Positions 16,582 to 25,763 are shown, counted from the stretch's first letter. The stretch is 64,000 bases of DNA from Bacillota bacterium (GCA_026627065.1 JAPNUO010000011.1:1-64000); one strand, 5' to 3'. Made by a program: numbers and translations. The notes: generated by a model from the letters alone, not told the origin.

Positions 16582-17799
16582 TTACAGAAGTTGATACCCG
16601 TCGCGCCGCAAAGCCTCGCGAATGGCTTGTTGATGGGCGCGGTCGCGCGTCTCCAACACCACGTCGACCCGCACGTCCTGCGGCGCCACCGCCGGATCCC
16701 ACCGCTCGTGGTTGACGCGAATCACGTTGGCCTTAAGCGCCGCAATGCGGTCTAAAAAGCGCGAGAGCTGTCCGGGCTGATCCGGCAAGACGGTGCTCAA
16801 GTCGCATTGGCGCCCTTCTTCAACGAGCCCTTTTTCCACAATGCGCGCCAACAGCGTCAAGTCGATATTGCCGCCGCTCACGAGGCAAACCACCGGCCCC
16901 GGGCCGGGCGTCACCTTGCCGCTCAACAGCGCGGCCAGGCCGACGGCGCCCGCTCCTTCCACCATGAGCTTGAATCGCTCCAAAAACACCACAATGGCGC
17001 GGGAAATTTCGTGGTCGTCCACTGTCACCAGGTCGTCTACCAGCGCCTCGATCATGGCATAGGTGAGAGCGCCCGGCCTCTTAACGGCAATTCCGTCGGC
17101 CACCGTGCGCACCCGCGGGGTGGCTTGAAGGCGGCCCAGGCGGCGCGAGCGGACGACGGCATCCGCCCCCGACGCCTGCACCCCAATGACTTTGATGCGA
17201 GGATTCACGGCCTTGGCCGCCAGTGCCATGCCGCTGACGAGGCCGCCCCCGCCAACCGGGATCACCAGGGTCTCAGCGTCGGGCCGCTCTTCCAGCACCT
17301 CGAGCGCCAGCGTGCCTTGCCCGGCAATCACCCCGGCATCGTCAAACGCGTGAATCAGCACGCGACCGGTTTCCCGCGCCAGCCGCTCGGCTTCCTGGAA
17401 GGCGTCGTCGAAGCTCTCGCCCACTTGGCGGACCTCGGCCCCGTACGCGCGGGTCGCTTCAATTTTGTTGAGGGAGGCGCCTTCCGGCGTCACTATCACC
17501 GCCGTGGTGCCCACCAGTCCGGCCGCCAGCGCCACCCCTTGGGCGTGATTGCCGGCCGAGGCAGCCACCACGCCGCGGCGGAGCTCTTCGGGAGAAAGCT
17601 GACGGATGCGGTTATACGCGCCGCGAATTTTAAACGAGCCCGAGCGCTGAAGATTCTCTAACTTAAACAGCACCCGGGCCCCCAGGAGGTCATTCACCGC
17701 GCCGGACTCGTAAAGCGGGGTGCGGTAAATGATGGGGGCGAGTTGGCGCTTCGCCTCCTCCACATCCTCCAGCGTGGGCCAGCCGCGTGTCGCCGCCAT
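16582..17799 (-). CDS. ilvA: Threonine ammonia-lyase (threonine dehydratase)
   Basis: 405 residues. PLP enzyme of fold type II: GSFKIRGAYNRI contains the PLP lysine, SAGNHAQGVALAA binds phosphate and substrate, and VPVGGGGLVSG is the glycine loop. The C-terminal about 75 residues form an ACT-type domain (LSTVLPDQPGQLSRFLDRIA). It converts threonine to 2-oxobutanoate (and can act on serine). ATG 17799 lies one nt after the purR stop with GGGAGATG upstream. The short C-terminal part resembles the single-ACT catabolic type more than the isoleucine-regulated double-ACT form. It occupies the slot that yabJ (ridA) has in Bacillus. Confidence 0.92.
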   Translation of the reverse strand: MAATRGWPTLEDVEEAKRQLAPIIYRTPLYESGAVNDLLGARVLFKLENLQRSGSFKIRGAYNRIRQLSPEELRRGVVAASAGNHAQGVALAAGLVGTTAVIVTPEGASLNKIEATRAYGAEVRQVGESFDDAFQEAERLARETGRVLIHAFDDAGVIAGQGTLALEVLEERPDAETLVIPVGGGGLVSGMALAAKAVNPRIKVIGVQASGADAVVRSRRLGRLQATPRVRTVADGIAVKRPGALTYAMIEALVDDLVTVDDHEISRAIVVFLERFKLMVEGAGAVGLAALLSGKVTPGPGPVVCLVSGGNIDLTLLARIVEKGLVEEGRQCDLSTVLPDQPGQLSRFLDRIAALKANVIRVNHERWDPAVAPQDVRVDVVLETRDRAHQQAIREALRRDGYQLL

Positions 17800-17800
17800 C

Positions 17801-18631
17801 TCACATCTCCCATCCAATCAGCGCCTTAACCCACGCGGACGGCTCCACGGCGCCTACGCCGTCTTCGGCCCGCTGCCACTGCAATATCGCGCGGTAGTCG
17901 TCGACCAGCTTCTCGGCCGGATCCCGCGTGGCCACCAGCACGCCCACGCCCACCACGTGGGCGCCGAAATCGCCGAGCAGATCCTGGGCCGCCCGCGCGG
18001 TGCCGCCCGCCTGCATGAAATCGTCCACGAACAAAATCCGGCCGCCGCGCACCGGCGCCCGGCGGGCCAGCGACATCGACTGCACCCGGCGCGAGGAACC
18101 CGAAAGATAGTTGATGGAGAGGGAGGAGCCTTCGGACAGCCGATTGTCACGGCGCAAGAGCACCATATCCACCCCCAGCGCCCGCGCTGCCGCCAACGCC
18201 AGGGGAATGCCGCGCGTCTCCACCGTGGCCACCGCATCGACGTCCAGCGGATGAAAGACGGTGGCCAAGAGGTCGCCCATCACCTCCATGCGCCGTGGGC
18301 TAAACAAGAGATCCGTCACATACAAAAAGCCGTCTGGCGTCAGGCGGTCGGGCTTCGTCAGGTCCTGAATGAATTCCTTGACATCCTGGCGCGCCCGCTC
18401 CACGTCCAGGAGCGGTGAAAAGGTGACGCCGCCGCTCACTCCCACGTGCGAGTCGATGCGTCCCAGTTGATATGACTCGAGGGCCTCTTTGACCACCAGC
18501 AAGTCTTCGCTCAAGGTCGACTTGGCCACGCTGAGCCGCCGGCCCAAGTCTCCGAGATTCCACTGGGTCCCCGGCCGCATCGTGACCAGCCGGGTGAGCG
18601 CAATGAGGCGTTTCAGCCGCTGTTCGCTCAT
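17801..18631 (-). CDS. purR: Purine operon repressor PurR
   Basis: 276 residues. N-terminal winged helix (LVTMRPGTQWNLGDLGRRLS then KSTLSEDLLVVKEAL) and a phosphoribosyltransferase-like C-terminal domain with the PRPP loop ILFVDDFMQAGGTA. In Bacillus PurR represses purine genes and PRPP releases it. ATG 18631 overlaps the stop of the preceding gene (ATGA). The next gene starts one nt after its stop. Confidence 0.95.
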   Translation of the reverse strand: MSEQRLKRLIALTRLVTMRPGTQWNLGDLGRRLSVAKSTLSEDLLVVKEALESYQLGRIDSHVGVSGGVTFSPLLDVERARQDVKEFIQDLTKPDRLTPDGFLYVTDLLFSPRRMEVMGDLLATVFHPLDVDAVATVETRGIPLALAAARALGVDMVLLRRDNRLSEGSSLSINYLSGSSRRVQSMSLARRAPVRGGRILFVDDFMQAGGTARAAQDLLGDFGAHVVGVGVLVATRDPAEKLVDDYRAILQWQRAEDGVGAVEPSAWVKALIGWEM

Positions 18632-19395
18632 GAAATATCCCACCCTTGGGCTTCCGGCTGTTGTCGGCCCAATTCCTGCTCCGCCAGGCGCAAATCCTCC
18701 GGCTTGTCGACATCGACGCCCGCTTCGGCATATGGGAAGATCAGGGCCCGCCCGGTAATGCCGAGCACCCGTCCGACCCGCGCCTCCACCTCGTCGAGCG
18801 ACAAGCGTCCCGTCGCAAAGCGCGCCAATAACCCCCAGCCCACGTCCTGAGCAAGCTTCCAGGGGGACTTGCGATGGGCGATGAGCCGCTCCGCCTGCTC
18901 TTTCAAGCGCACCACCGCCTGCGCGCGGGCGAGAAAAATGTTGCCGCCCGTAAACACGCCTTCTTTAAGCCGCACGTATGTGCGCTTGGAGGCGCCAAAC
19001 CGGGTGACGACCTCCTGCTTCGGAATGACCGGGTATACCACGTCGACGTCCCGCGGGGCCGCGGCCAGGAACGCTTCGACAATCTCCGCCGTGATCCAGG
19101 GAATGTCCGAGGTAAGGAACAGCACCCGCTCGGCCCCCGGCGGCGCCGTTTGCAGCCCCGCCACAATGTTGCCGAAAAGCGTGCCGGTCATGGGCGCCAG
19201 CGCCACGCCCTCCCGACGCAGCGACTCGGGGCCGACCAGCCCGATCGAGCTCACCGAAGGCGCCTCCTGCAGCGCATCTAGGACCCAGTCCGCCATGCGG
19301 CGGCCGGCCACCACAATTTCCGCTTCGTAAGCGCTCGCGCTCTGCGCCTTCAATAACCCCTGGTTGGGCTGCCCTGCGAGCACGATGGCGTGCAC
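18628..19395 (-). CDS. MobA-like nucleotidyltransferase family protein
   Basis: 255 residues from GTG 19395, the codon that opens the conserved VHAIVLAGQPNQGLLK nucleotide-binding start; the open frame upstream runs into ispE and lacks homology. FLTSDIPWITAEIVEAFL contains the metal-binding Asp of the family. The product probably transfers a nucleotide to a sugar or cofactor, but the substrate cannot be told. It lies 19 nt after the ispE stop and overlaps purR. Many Clostridia have a related NTP-transferase gene between ispE and purR. Confidence 0.8.
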   Translation of the reverse strand: MHAIVLAGQPNQGLLKAQSASAYEAEIVVAGRRMADWVLDALQEAPSVSSIGLVGPESLRREGVALAPMTGTLFGNIVAGLQTAPPGAERVLFLTSDIPWITAEIVEAFLAAAPRDVDVVYPVIPKQEVVTRFGASKRTYVRLKEGVFTGGNIFLARAQAVVRLKEQAERLIAHRKSPWKLAQDVGWGLLARFATGRLSLDEVEARVGRVLGITGRALIFPYAEAGVDVDKPEDLRLAEQELGRQQPEAQGWDIS

Positions 19396-19414
19396 CGACT
19401 GACCACTTCCTTCT

Positions 19415-20269
19415 TTACAACGACCCGCGCTCCAGCGTCGTGGTCGGGTAGACCCGCGCAATCCCGCGATCTCTGAGGCGGTGGGCCATCCAGGCAGCCC
19501 ACTCGGGGTCATTACCCACAATGTAATAGGTCGGCCCGCTGCCTGACAAGGCAAACGGCGCGCCGTCGGCCGCCGCGCGAAGAACCTCGCGAAACGCGCG
19601 CAGGCGCGGCTCGACCCGAAATGCCGCCTCTTCCAAATCGTTGACTAGCGCCTCCTGGGGAAGATCTCCCCCCTCGGCCAAGGCCGGCCACGCCGCCTCC
19701 AGGGACGGCTCCAAGGGCGCGGTATCGAGAGCATCATACGCCTCGTACACCGCGGCTGTCGAGAGTTCAAAGCCCGGATTGGCCAGCACCACGGCCCAGC
19801 GGCGCCGGACGTCCAGCGGGGTGAGGCGTTCTCCGTAACCCTGAGCTCGCGCCCGGCCGCCCAGGAGAAAAAACGGCACATCCATGCCCAGCGCGCTGGC
19901 TTCCCGGTGAAAGTCCGGCAAGGCCAGCCGCGGGTCGCCCGCATACGCCCAGCGAACGACCGCCGCGGCATCGGAACTGCCGCCGCCGAGCCCGGCGCCG
20001 GTCCAGATTCTTTTCTCCAGCTTTCCATGGACGGGGGGAAGGGCGGGATTGCGCGCCCGGCACCAGCGGTAGGCGCGCACGATCAGATTGTCCTCGGTCA
20101 CGGCAGCCCCTGACACCTCCCAGCGGAGCTCAGGGGCCGGCGCCAGCCACAGCCGATCTTCGAACGCCACCGTCTGCATCACGGTATCAACAGGGTGATA
20201 GCCGCGGGCGTCGCGCCGGCCCACGCGCAGCCCGAGATTGATTTTGGCGGGAGCTCTGTACCACGGCAT
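19415..20269 (-). CDS. ispE: 4-diphosphocytidyl-2-C-methyl-D-erythritol kinase
   Basis: 284 residues, GHMP kinase fold. PAKINLGLRVGRRDARGYH is the substrate motif and GAGLGGGSSDAAAV the ATP-binding glycine loop; FALSGSGPTYYIV is motif 3. It acts in the MEP pathway of isoprenoid synthesis. Conserved Bacillus neighbour of purR and veg. Confidence 0.96.
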   Translation of the reverse strand: MPWYRAPAKINLGLRVGRRDARGYHPVDTVMQTVAFEDRLWLAPAPELRWEVSGAAVTEDNLIVRAYRWCRARNPALPPVHGKLEKRIWTGAGLGGGSSDAAAVVRWAYAGDPRLALPDFHREASALGMDVPFFLLGGRARAQGYGERLTPLDVRRRWAVVLANPGFELSTAAVYEAYDALDTAPLEPSLEAAWPALAEGGDLPQEALVNDLEEAAFRVEPRLRAFREVLRAAADGAPFALSGSGPTYYIVGNDPEWAAWMAHRLRDRGIARVYPTTTLERGSL

Positions 20270-20323
20270 CCTGTCATCCCCTTTCGGGAAGACTTCGGGA
20301 TGGCCGCGGCAAAATCCTTTTTG

Positions 20324-22966
20324 TCAGGCATCTTCGGCCAAAGCGGCCGCCGGCGTGCGGAGCGCCTCCCGGCGCGCGCTCAGCGCCGACTCGGCGGCGG
20401 CCCGCACGGTGTGATACGCCTCGTAGAGCACCAACACCAAACTGCCGGGCGGCGCCGTGAGAATCGCTTGCTCCACCGCCTGCCCCTCGTCGAGGATGAC
20501 CTCGAGATTCTGGAGCCCGGCCTCCCGCAGCGCCGCTTCAATCAACCCGGCCACCTCGCCCACGGCCCGTCCCCGGCGATCGCGGTCTTCGCGAATAATC
20601 ACCCGTTGGCTGAAGGTAGCTACCACCTGGGCGGATGCGCGAATATCGTCGTCCCGCCGGTCGCCGGGGAGACCCAGCACGGTGAGAATGGAGAGCGGCT
20701 TCAGGCGCCGGCATACATCTCCCAAGGCGGTGATGGCCGGCACATTGTGGCCGTAGTCCACCAACACCCGCAGGTCGGGACCGTAAAGGAGTTCGAGGCG
20801 GCCCCGGTTTAATCCTATCCCTCCCACCGGAAACGTCTTTAAGCCCGAAGACACCAGCCGCGGAGCAATCCCCAGGGCGATGGCCGCCCCCGCCGCCGCG
20901 GCCGCATTGGCGACATTCATCGCCGCCACCCCGCCCAGACTCGCCGGCAGCGCGCGAACCCCGACCAGCCGGGTTTCCGCCTCCCCCGAACCGTAGTAGA
21001 GATAGCCGCGTTTGACAAAGACCGCTTCGCCGCCGCGGGCGAGGTGCCGAATCACCTCAGGATTGTCGGCGCGGGTGGAAAAGAGGAGAAGGCGGCCGCG
21101 GCAGCGCTCCCGCATGGTCAGCACGTGAACATCGTCGGCATTGAGCACCGCCGTGCCCTGAGGTCTCACGACGTCCACGATGAGGGATTTTAAGTGAATG
21201 AGGTCCTCAAGAGTTTCAATGCCGTCCTGGCCCAGATGATCGCGCCCGATGTTGGTCACCACGGCGACATCCACATCATCAAACCCCAGCCCGCCCCGCG
21301 CCATGCCTCCCCGCGCTGTTTCCAGCACCGCCATTTCCACCGTCGGGTCGTTCAGGACCAGGCGGCTGGACCAGGGGCCGGTCAAATCTCCGGATTTGAT
21401 GAATTCGCCGCCAATGGCAATGCCGTCCGTGGTGCACATGCCGACGCGATAGCCGGCGCGCTCGGCAATGTGCGCGATCATCCGGGTGACCGTGGTCTTG
21501 CCGTTGGTGCCGGTAATCGCCGCCACCGGAATGCGGCTCGGCCGGTGGCCAAAGAGGTAGTCGACAATGGCGTCGCCGACCGGGCGCGGCGCGCCTTGGT
21601 CGGGATACAGATGCATGCGCAGTCCTGGCGCCGCGTTCACCTCCAAGATGGCGCCGCCCGTCGCGGTCAGCGGTTGATCCAGCCGGGGGGCGACGATATC
21701 CACCCCGGCAATGTCCAAGCCCACCGCGCGCGCCGCCCGCACCGCCTCGCGGGCTAATAGCGGCGACACCGCGTCGGTGACGTCCCGCGCGGTGGCGCCC
21801 GTCGACAAATTGGCGCTGCGGCGCAGGAAGACGACCGCACCCGACGGCGGCACGCTGTCTTCCGTCCACCCTTGGTCAAGGAGCGTGGCACGGGCCTCTT
21901 CGTCCAGGATCACCCAGCTCAGCGGAAAGCCATGGTGGGGGCCGCGGCGCGGATCCTGATTGAGGGCGGCGACCAATTCTTTGATGGTCTGCTTGCCGTC
22001 GCCCGTCACCTGCGGCACCCGCCGCTCGCTGGCGGCCACCATCCGGTCGCCGACCACCAACAGGCGATAGGGCGTGCCGGGAATTTCCCGCTCCACCACA
22101 AACGGCCCCGGCGCCACGGCGGACGCTGCCCGAAACGCCGCGCGGAGGGCGTCCAACGTCGTGAGGTGCATCGCCACGCCGCGGCCCTGGTGCCCGTGAA
22201 CGGGCTTTAACACGAGCGGCGGGCTCATCTCCTGGAAGACGGCGGCCAACTGTTCCGCCGATTGGACCAGGCGCCCCTCGGGCACGGGCAGTCCTGCGTC
22301 TTCCAGCAGTTTTAGCGTCAACCGTTTATCCTGTGCCGCATCGACCCCCACCACGCTGGTGGTATCGGCCATGCTGGCCATGATGCGGCGCTGGTGCACG
22401 CCCTGGCCCAGGCGGACGAAGTTTCGATCATCCAGCCGGGCCACGGGGATGTCGCGGCGGCGGGCGGCTTCGACAATCGCCGCGGTGCTGGGACCCAGCC
22501 GAAATTCCGCCAAGGCTTCGCGAAATTGCCGAAGTTCCGCGGCGACGTCCACCGGTCGCCCGTCCCACAGCCGGGTCACCCAGCGGATGGCCTGCTCCAG
22601 CGCCAGGCGGCCGCCTTCCCGGGTCTCGGATTCAAACACCACCAGCACGCGCCCCGGCCCGATCTCGCGCGTCTTGCCGTAGCTTCCCTGCTCGCCTCCC
22701 TGGTAGAGGCATTCAATGGTCACATGCTCCACCACATGGCCTAAGTACGTGCCTTCCAGCAGCCGCTCGCGAAAGCCCCCGCGGTAGCCGCGGGAACAGT
22801 AGTGGTCTTCGAGCCCGGGGAGGGCCTCCAGGAGGCGGGCAATAAAGGCGGGGCGCGCCTGGGTCGACATCCCGCTGTACTCTTTCAGATCGACCACCGC
22901 TTCGACGGCGGAACGCAAAACATGGCGATTAGGACCTGGGAAAAAAGTCGCGGTCAGAATCTCCAC
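20324..22966 (-). CDS. cphA: Cyanophycin synthetase
   Basis: 880 residues, the usual length of CphA1. The N-terminal domain and central ATP-grasp (LVLKPVHGHQGRGVAMHL, VVEREIPGTPYRLLVV, ILEVNAAPGLRMHLYP) add aspartate; the Mur-ligase-like C-terminal half (AAITGTNGKTTVTRMIAHIA, VVTNIGRDHLGQDG) adds arginine. The product is multi-Arg-poly-Asp, a nitrogen store. GTG 22966 has AAGGGAGG six nt upstream and lies inside the last 38 nt of cphB, so the degradative and synthetic enzymes are translationally coupled. Confidence 0.93.
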   Translation of the reverse strand: MEILTATFFPGPNRHVLRSAVEAVVDLKEYSGMSTQARPAFIARLLEALPGLEDHYCSRGYRGGFRERLLEGTYLGHVVEHVTIECLYQGGEQGSYGKTREIGPGRVLVVFESETREGGRLALEQAIRWVTRLWDGRPVDVAAELRQFREALAEFRLGPSTAAIVEAARRRDIPVARLDDRNFVRLGQGVHQRRIMASMADTTSVVGVDAAQDKRLTLKLLEDAGLPVPEGRLVQSAEQLAAVFQEMSPPLVLKPVHGHQGRGVAMHLTTLDALRAAFRAASAVAPGPFVVEREIPGTPYRLLVVGDRMVAASERRVPQVTGDGKQTIKELVAALNQDPRRGPHHGFPLSWVILDEEARATLLDQGWTEDSVPPSGAVVFLRRSANLSTGATARDVTDAVSPLLAREAVRAARAVGLDIAGVDIVAPRLDQPLTATGGAILEVNAAPGLRMHLYPDQGAPRPVGDAIVDYLFGHRPSRIPVAAITGTNGKTTVTRMIAHIAERAGYRVGMCTTDGIAIGGEFIKSGDLTGPWSSRLVLNDPTVEMAVLETARGGMARGGLGFDDVDVAVVTNIGRDHLGQDGIETLEDLIHLKSLIVDVVRPQGTAVLNADDVHVLTMRERCRGRLLLFSTRADNPEVIRHLARGGEAVFVKRGYLYYGSGEAETRLVGVRALPASLGGVAAMNVANAAAAAGAAIALGIAPRLVSSGLKTFPVGGIGLNRGRLELLYGPDLRVLVDYGHNVPAITALGDVCRRLKPLSILTVLGLPGDRRDDDIRASAQVVATFSQRVIIREDRDRRGRAVGEVAGLIEAALREAGLQNLEVILDEGQAVEQAILTAPPGSLVLVLYEAYHTVRAAAESALSARREALRTPAAALAEDA

Positions 22967-23783
22967 CTTCGTCCTCCCTTAGATCAGTCGCCGCGCGGCC
23001 GCGCATCGGCGTCCGGGTGCTGAGGTCAAACGCGTAGCCGTGCGGCAGCACGTGCAGGCGCACGCCGGTGATGGCCAGCGGCCGGTCGGCGCGCGATTCC
23101 GACGCATTGGTATGCATCACCTGAGAACCGTCCAACAGCGTCACCGTGCGCGATCCCCAGACGGTGAGGGCTTGATCGTCAAGGGAGACCTCAATAGCCG
23201 TATCTTCATCCAGGCCTACCCCTAAAATGCCGGGATTTTGTGCCAGTGCTGACAATAGGCGGCCCAGGCGGCCGCGCTGGGAAAAGTGCTGATCAATCAC
23301 CGCCCCCACCCACAGCCCCATGCCCGGCGCCATGTGCACGGTGTTTTTGGTGGGCGCTTCTTCGGCGTCGCCCATGACGATCATCGTGTCTGACATCATC
23401 GAGGCCCCCGCGGACGTGCCGGCGACCGCCAACCCCCGCCGGTGCTCCTCCAGCAAGACGTGATGAAAGCGCGTGCCGCCCAGCACGCTGGTCACGCGGA
23501 GCTGGTCGCCGCCGGTAAAGAAGAGCGTGGCGCAGCGGCGCAGGCGCTCGAGGAGCTCGGGACGATTGGCCGCCTCCCGCGCCTGCACCGTCAGATCCCA
23601 CACTTCATCCACGCCGAGCGCCTGAAAAATCCGCGAGTATTGGAGAAAGGCCGCGCGCCCTTCATGCGACGCGGTGGCCACGATGCCTAGGGCGTTGGGA
23701 CGGGCAGAGCGGGCCGTCAGCTCAGCCACCCGCGTCAGTATCACGCGTTCCCCGTCCTTGTCTTCGTTCCCGCCGATAATCAT
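22929..23783 (-). CDS. cphB: Cyanophycinase
   Basis: 284 residues, serine exopeptidase of the S51-like family that cuts cyanophycin to beta-Asp-Arg. MIIGGNEDKDGERVIL opens the domain; GTSAGASMMS carries the nucleophile Ser; FFTGGDQLR and GVGLDEDTAIEV are further motifs. ATG 23783 is chosen because the 20 extra upstream codons run through a terminator-like hairpin and a promoter. Overlaps cphA by 38 nt. The forespore-type promoter upstream suggests expression during sporulation. Confidence 0.92.
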   Translation of the reverse strand: MIIGGNEDKDGERVILTRVAELTARSARPNALGIVATASHEGRAAFLQYSRIFQALGVDEVWDLTVQAREAANRPELLERLRRCATLFFTGGDQLRVTSVLGGTRFHHVLLEEHRRGLAVAGTSAGASMMSDTMIVMGDAEEAPTKNTVHMAPGMGLWVGAVIDQHFSQRGRLGRLLSALAQNPGILGVGLDEDTAIEVSLDDQALTVWGSRTVTLLDGSQVMHTNASESRADRPLAITGVRLHVLPHGYAFDLSTRTPMRGRAATDLREDEGGDSDRDFFPRS

Positions 23784-23814
23784 GAGCGGCCCTATCGCTC
23801 TCGCCTCCCGGACC

Positions 23815-23850
23815 CGAATAAAAAAGAAAAGAACGGCGCACACACGCCGT
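23815..23850 (-). terminator. Second hairpin between veg and cphB
   Basis: On the minus strand ACGGCG (23845-23850) and CGCCGT (23833-23838) enclose a 6-nt loop and are followed by TTCTTTTCTTTTTTATT. It would stop read-through from veg. A transcript started from the promoter at 23853-23882 would begin within the first arm and so could not form it. Confidence 0.7.
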
Positions 23851-23852
23851 CC

Positions 23853-23882
23853 TATTTTCTTCGGGGAGCACCGGGTTTATAC
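23853..23882 (-). promoter_or_regulatory. Forespore (SigF/SigG-like) promoter of cphBA
   Basis: On the minus strand GTATA (23878-23882), a spacer of exactly 15 nt and GAAGAAAATA (23853-23862). The SigF consensus GYWTA-N15-GGNRANANTR is matched except for the second base of the -10. No SigA promoter is evident in the gap. Confidence 0.5.
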
Positions 23883-23884
23883 CC

Positions 23885-23910
23885 AAAAAGAAAACCTCCG
23901 CCGTGGAGGT
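23885..23910 (-). terminator. Terminator of veg
   Basis: ACCTCC (23905-23910 on the minus strand) pairs with GGAGGT (23894-23899) over a 5-nt loop and is followed by TTTCTTTTT. It lies 10 nt after the veg stop. Confidence 0.85.
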
Positions 23911-23919
23911 CTCAAGCTT

Positions 23920-24174
23920 CTAGCTGGTCAGTGATTCGGGCAGTATGAGCTCCACTGTTTCCGTCAGCACATCGGTGTAGGAATACGAAACGCGCCGCTC
24001 TGACAGATGACCTTCCTCGATCTTGACCACGAAGATGTAAGGATATGTCTTTTCCAAGATGCCTTCTTTTTCGTCGACCTTTTTCCGGCCTTTATTCGCT
24101 TTCACCCGAATTCTTTCTCCCACGTGCGATTCGAGCTCCCGCTTGATGTCGTCCAGTACGCTCTTGGCTGCCAC
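23920..24174 (-). CDS. veg: Veg protein
   Basis: 84 residues from GTG 24174 (GAGGAAGGAAG upstream). SVLDDIKRELESHVGERIRV and a basic central GRKK are typical of Veg, a small beta-barrel protein found next to ispE and rsmA in spore-forming Firmicutes and linked to biofilm formation in B. subtilis. A strong SigA promoter precedes it, in line with the very active veg promoter known from Bacillus. Confidence 0.93.
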   Translation of the reverse strand: MAAKSVLDDIKRELESHVGERIRVKANKGRKKVDEKEGILEKTYPYIFVVKIEEGHLSERRVSYSYTDVLTETVELILPESLTS

Positions 24175-24215
24175 GCGATCACTTCCTTCCTCACAGATGA
24201 AGGGCAACAATAGTA

Positions 24216-24244
24216 ATTTTAACATCGGTTTCTAGGAATGTCAA
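24216..24244 (-). promoter_or_regulatory. SigA promoter of veg
   Basis: TTGACA (24239-24244 on the minus strand), 17 nt, TAAAAT (24216-24221): perfect -35, optimal spacing and a 5/6 -10. Confidence 0.85.
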
Positions 24245-24396
24245 ATAAGCCAATCATTTTAGCAAGACTTTTTGCCTTCGGTCAATAGATCCCCGTCAAA
24301 TTGTCGTCCCTGCGCGCTCCTTCGTCCCATCGCAGGGGTCAGGCGTTTGAGGGAACAACCGTGCGGCAGCCCTGGTCGGAGAGGCGCGGGCCTCCG

Positions 24397-24867
24397 CTAT
24401 TTGGTGTACTTGTCGGCCACCGTCGAGGCGCCAAAGGAGTCGGGCTTGATGGCCGCCCGGTAGCCGCTGCCGGTCACCATGCCCACAATTTCCCGAATGA
24501 GCTCTTTGGTTTCACCCTGCCGGCCGACGTCGATGTGAATTTGGACATCAAAATCCACCACGCCCGAGCGCTCCAGCATCTCCGTCAGCCGTGACGCCAC
24601 CGCGAGGCTCGTCGATGTTTCGTAAAAAATTTTTTGGCGCAGGCTCTTGATGGCGCGCCGATGCTGCCGGTGAAAGTAATAGCGGCCGCCCTTGCCGAGA
24701 TGGTGGATGACCACCGCCGTGACTAACACGGTTTCATGGCGCGTGTGGGAGTCCGTCCCGATAATCAAGCGATACTGGTCGTGAGGGGCCTGGTTGAGGT
24801 ATTGCAGGAGGTCCAAGAACATCTCCTCAAAGGTCAGCCGCCCTTTGGTCGGGCTCTCAAAGATCAT
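24397..24867 (-). CDS. YkuK-like ribonuclease H-fold protein (DUF458)
   Basis: 156 residues. RLIIGTDSHTRHETVLVTAV is the first strand pair with an Asp typical of RNase H-like folds, and VQIHIDVGRQGETKELI carries the second acidic position. Members are found in many spore formers (YkuK in B. subtilis); function unknown. ATG 24867 overlaps the rsmA stop (ATGA). Confidence 0.8.
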   Translation of the reverse strand: MIFESPTKGRLTFEEMFLDLLQYLNQAPHDQYRLIIGTDSHTRHETVLVTAVVIHHLGKGGRYYFHRQHRRAIKSLRQKIFYETSTSLAVASRLTEMLERSGVVDFDVQIHIDVGRQGETKELIREIVGMVTGSGYRAAIKPDSFGASTVADKYTK

Positions 24868-25742
24868 TGGGGTCCCTTCTTCCTTTCTGCCACCGCATTG
24901 GCTAGCCGCGTCCACTCTTCCAATGTCAGTTGTTCAGCGCGTGCAGAAGGATTTATGGACAGTGCCTGCAGTAACTCTTGCCAGGCTTCTTTGCTTTGCC
25001 AGGAGCCGCCGGCCTGAGCCAGCGCTTGGCGCAGCGTTTTGCGGCGGTGGAGAAATCCTGCCCGGACCACCCATCGAAACGCCTCCCACGGCACTGGAAG
25101 CGGTGTTCGCGCTTTTAATTGTATCACAGCGGAGTCCACCCCCGGGCGGGGGTAAAAACTGGCGGGAGGAATGCGGGGAATGGCGATGTGGACGCTCATA
25201 GCATAGCGGAGGAGCACCCCGAGCTGGGACGTCGTCCGGTGGCCGGGTTCGGTGGCCAGGCGCTCTGCCACTTCCCGCTGCACCATGAACACCGCGTGAT
25301 CCCACCAACCGTGAAAGGCCATCAGGCGTTCCAACAGCGGCGCCGTGATGTAATACGGTAAGTTGCCCGCCACGGTCACGGCCGACCACCCCTGGGCGCG
25401 CACCAAGTCCGCCCAGGACACCGCCAAGGCGTCGCCCCAGACGAGGGTAAACTGCTCCGGAAAAAGGCCGGCCAGGGGCGCCAGCCAGGGCTCAAACCGG
25501 GCGTCCAGCTCCACCGCGAGCACCCGGCGTCCGTCTTCCAGCAGCGTGCGCGTCAGCCCGCCCACGCCGGGTCCAATTTCCAACACCGGCAGCGCCGCGT
25601 CGCCCTCGCGCGCGAGGGCGACTAGACGCTCCAAGAGGCGGCGATCCACCAAAAAGTGTTGGCCCCAACGATGAGCTGGGGCCAACCCCAATGCGCGAAG
25701 CCCCTGTTCGAGCTGCGAGGGGGTGCGGGGATCAATCACCAA
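24864..25742 (-). CDS. rsmA: 16S rRNA dimethyladenosine transferase RsmA/KsgA
   Basis: 292 residues. HRWGQHFLVD, VLEIGPGVGGLTRTLL (SAM site) and AGNLPYYITAPLL (catalytic NLPY) identify it. It dimethylates two adenines in 16S rRNA helix 45. The rnmV gene, which lies directly before it in Bacillus, is absent here; yabE is the immediate upstream neighbour. Coupled by ATGA overlap to the downstream ykuK-like gene. Confidence 0.96.
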   Translation of the reverse strand: MVIDPRTPSQLEQGLRALGLAPAHRWGQHFLVDRRLLERLVALAREGDAALPVLEIGPGVGGLTRTLLEDGRRVLAVELDARFEPWLAPLAGLFPEQFTLVWGDALAVSWADLVRAQGWSAVTVAGNLPYYITAPLLERLMAFHGWWDHAVFMVQREVAERLATEPGHRTTSQLGVLLRYAMSVHIAIPRIPPASFYPRPGVDSAVIQLKARTPLPVPWEAFRWVVRAGFLHRRKTLRQALAQAGGSWQSKEAWQELLQALSINPSARAEQLTLEEWTRLANAVAERKKGPQ

Positions 25743-25763
25743 GCCAGGGGCCTCCTTTAGCGC

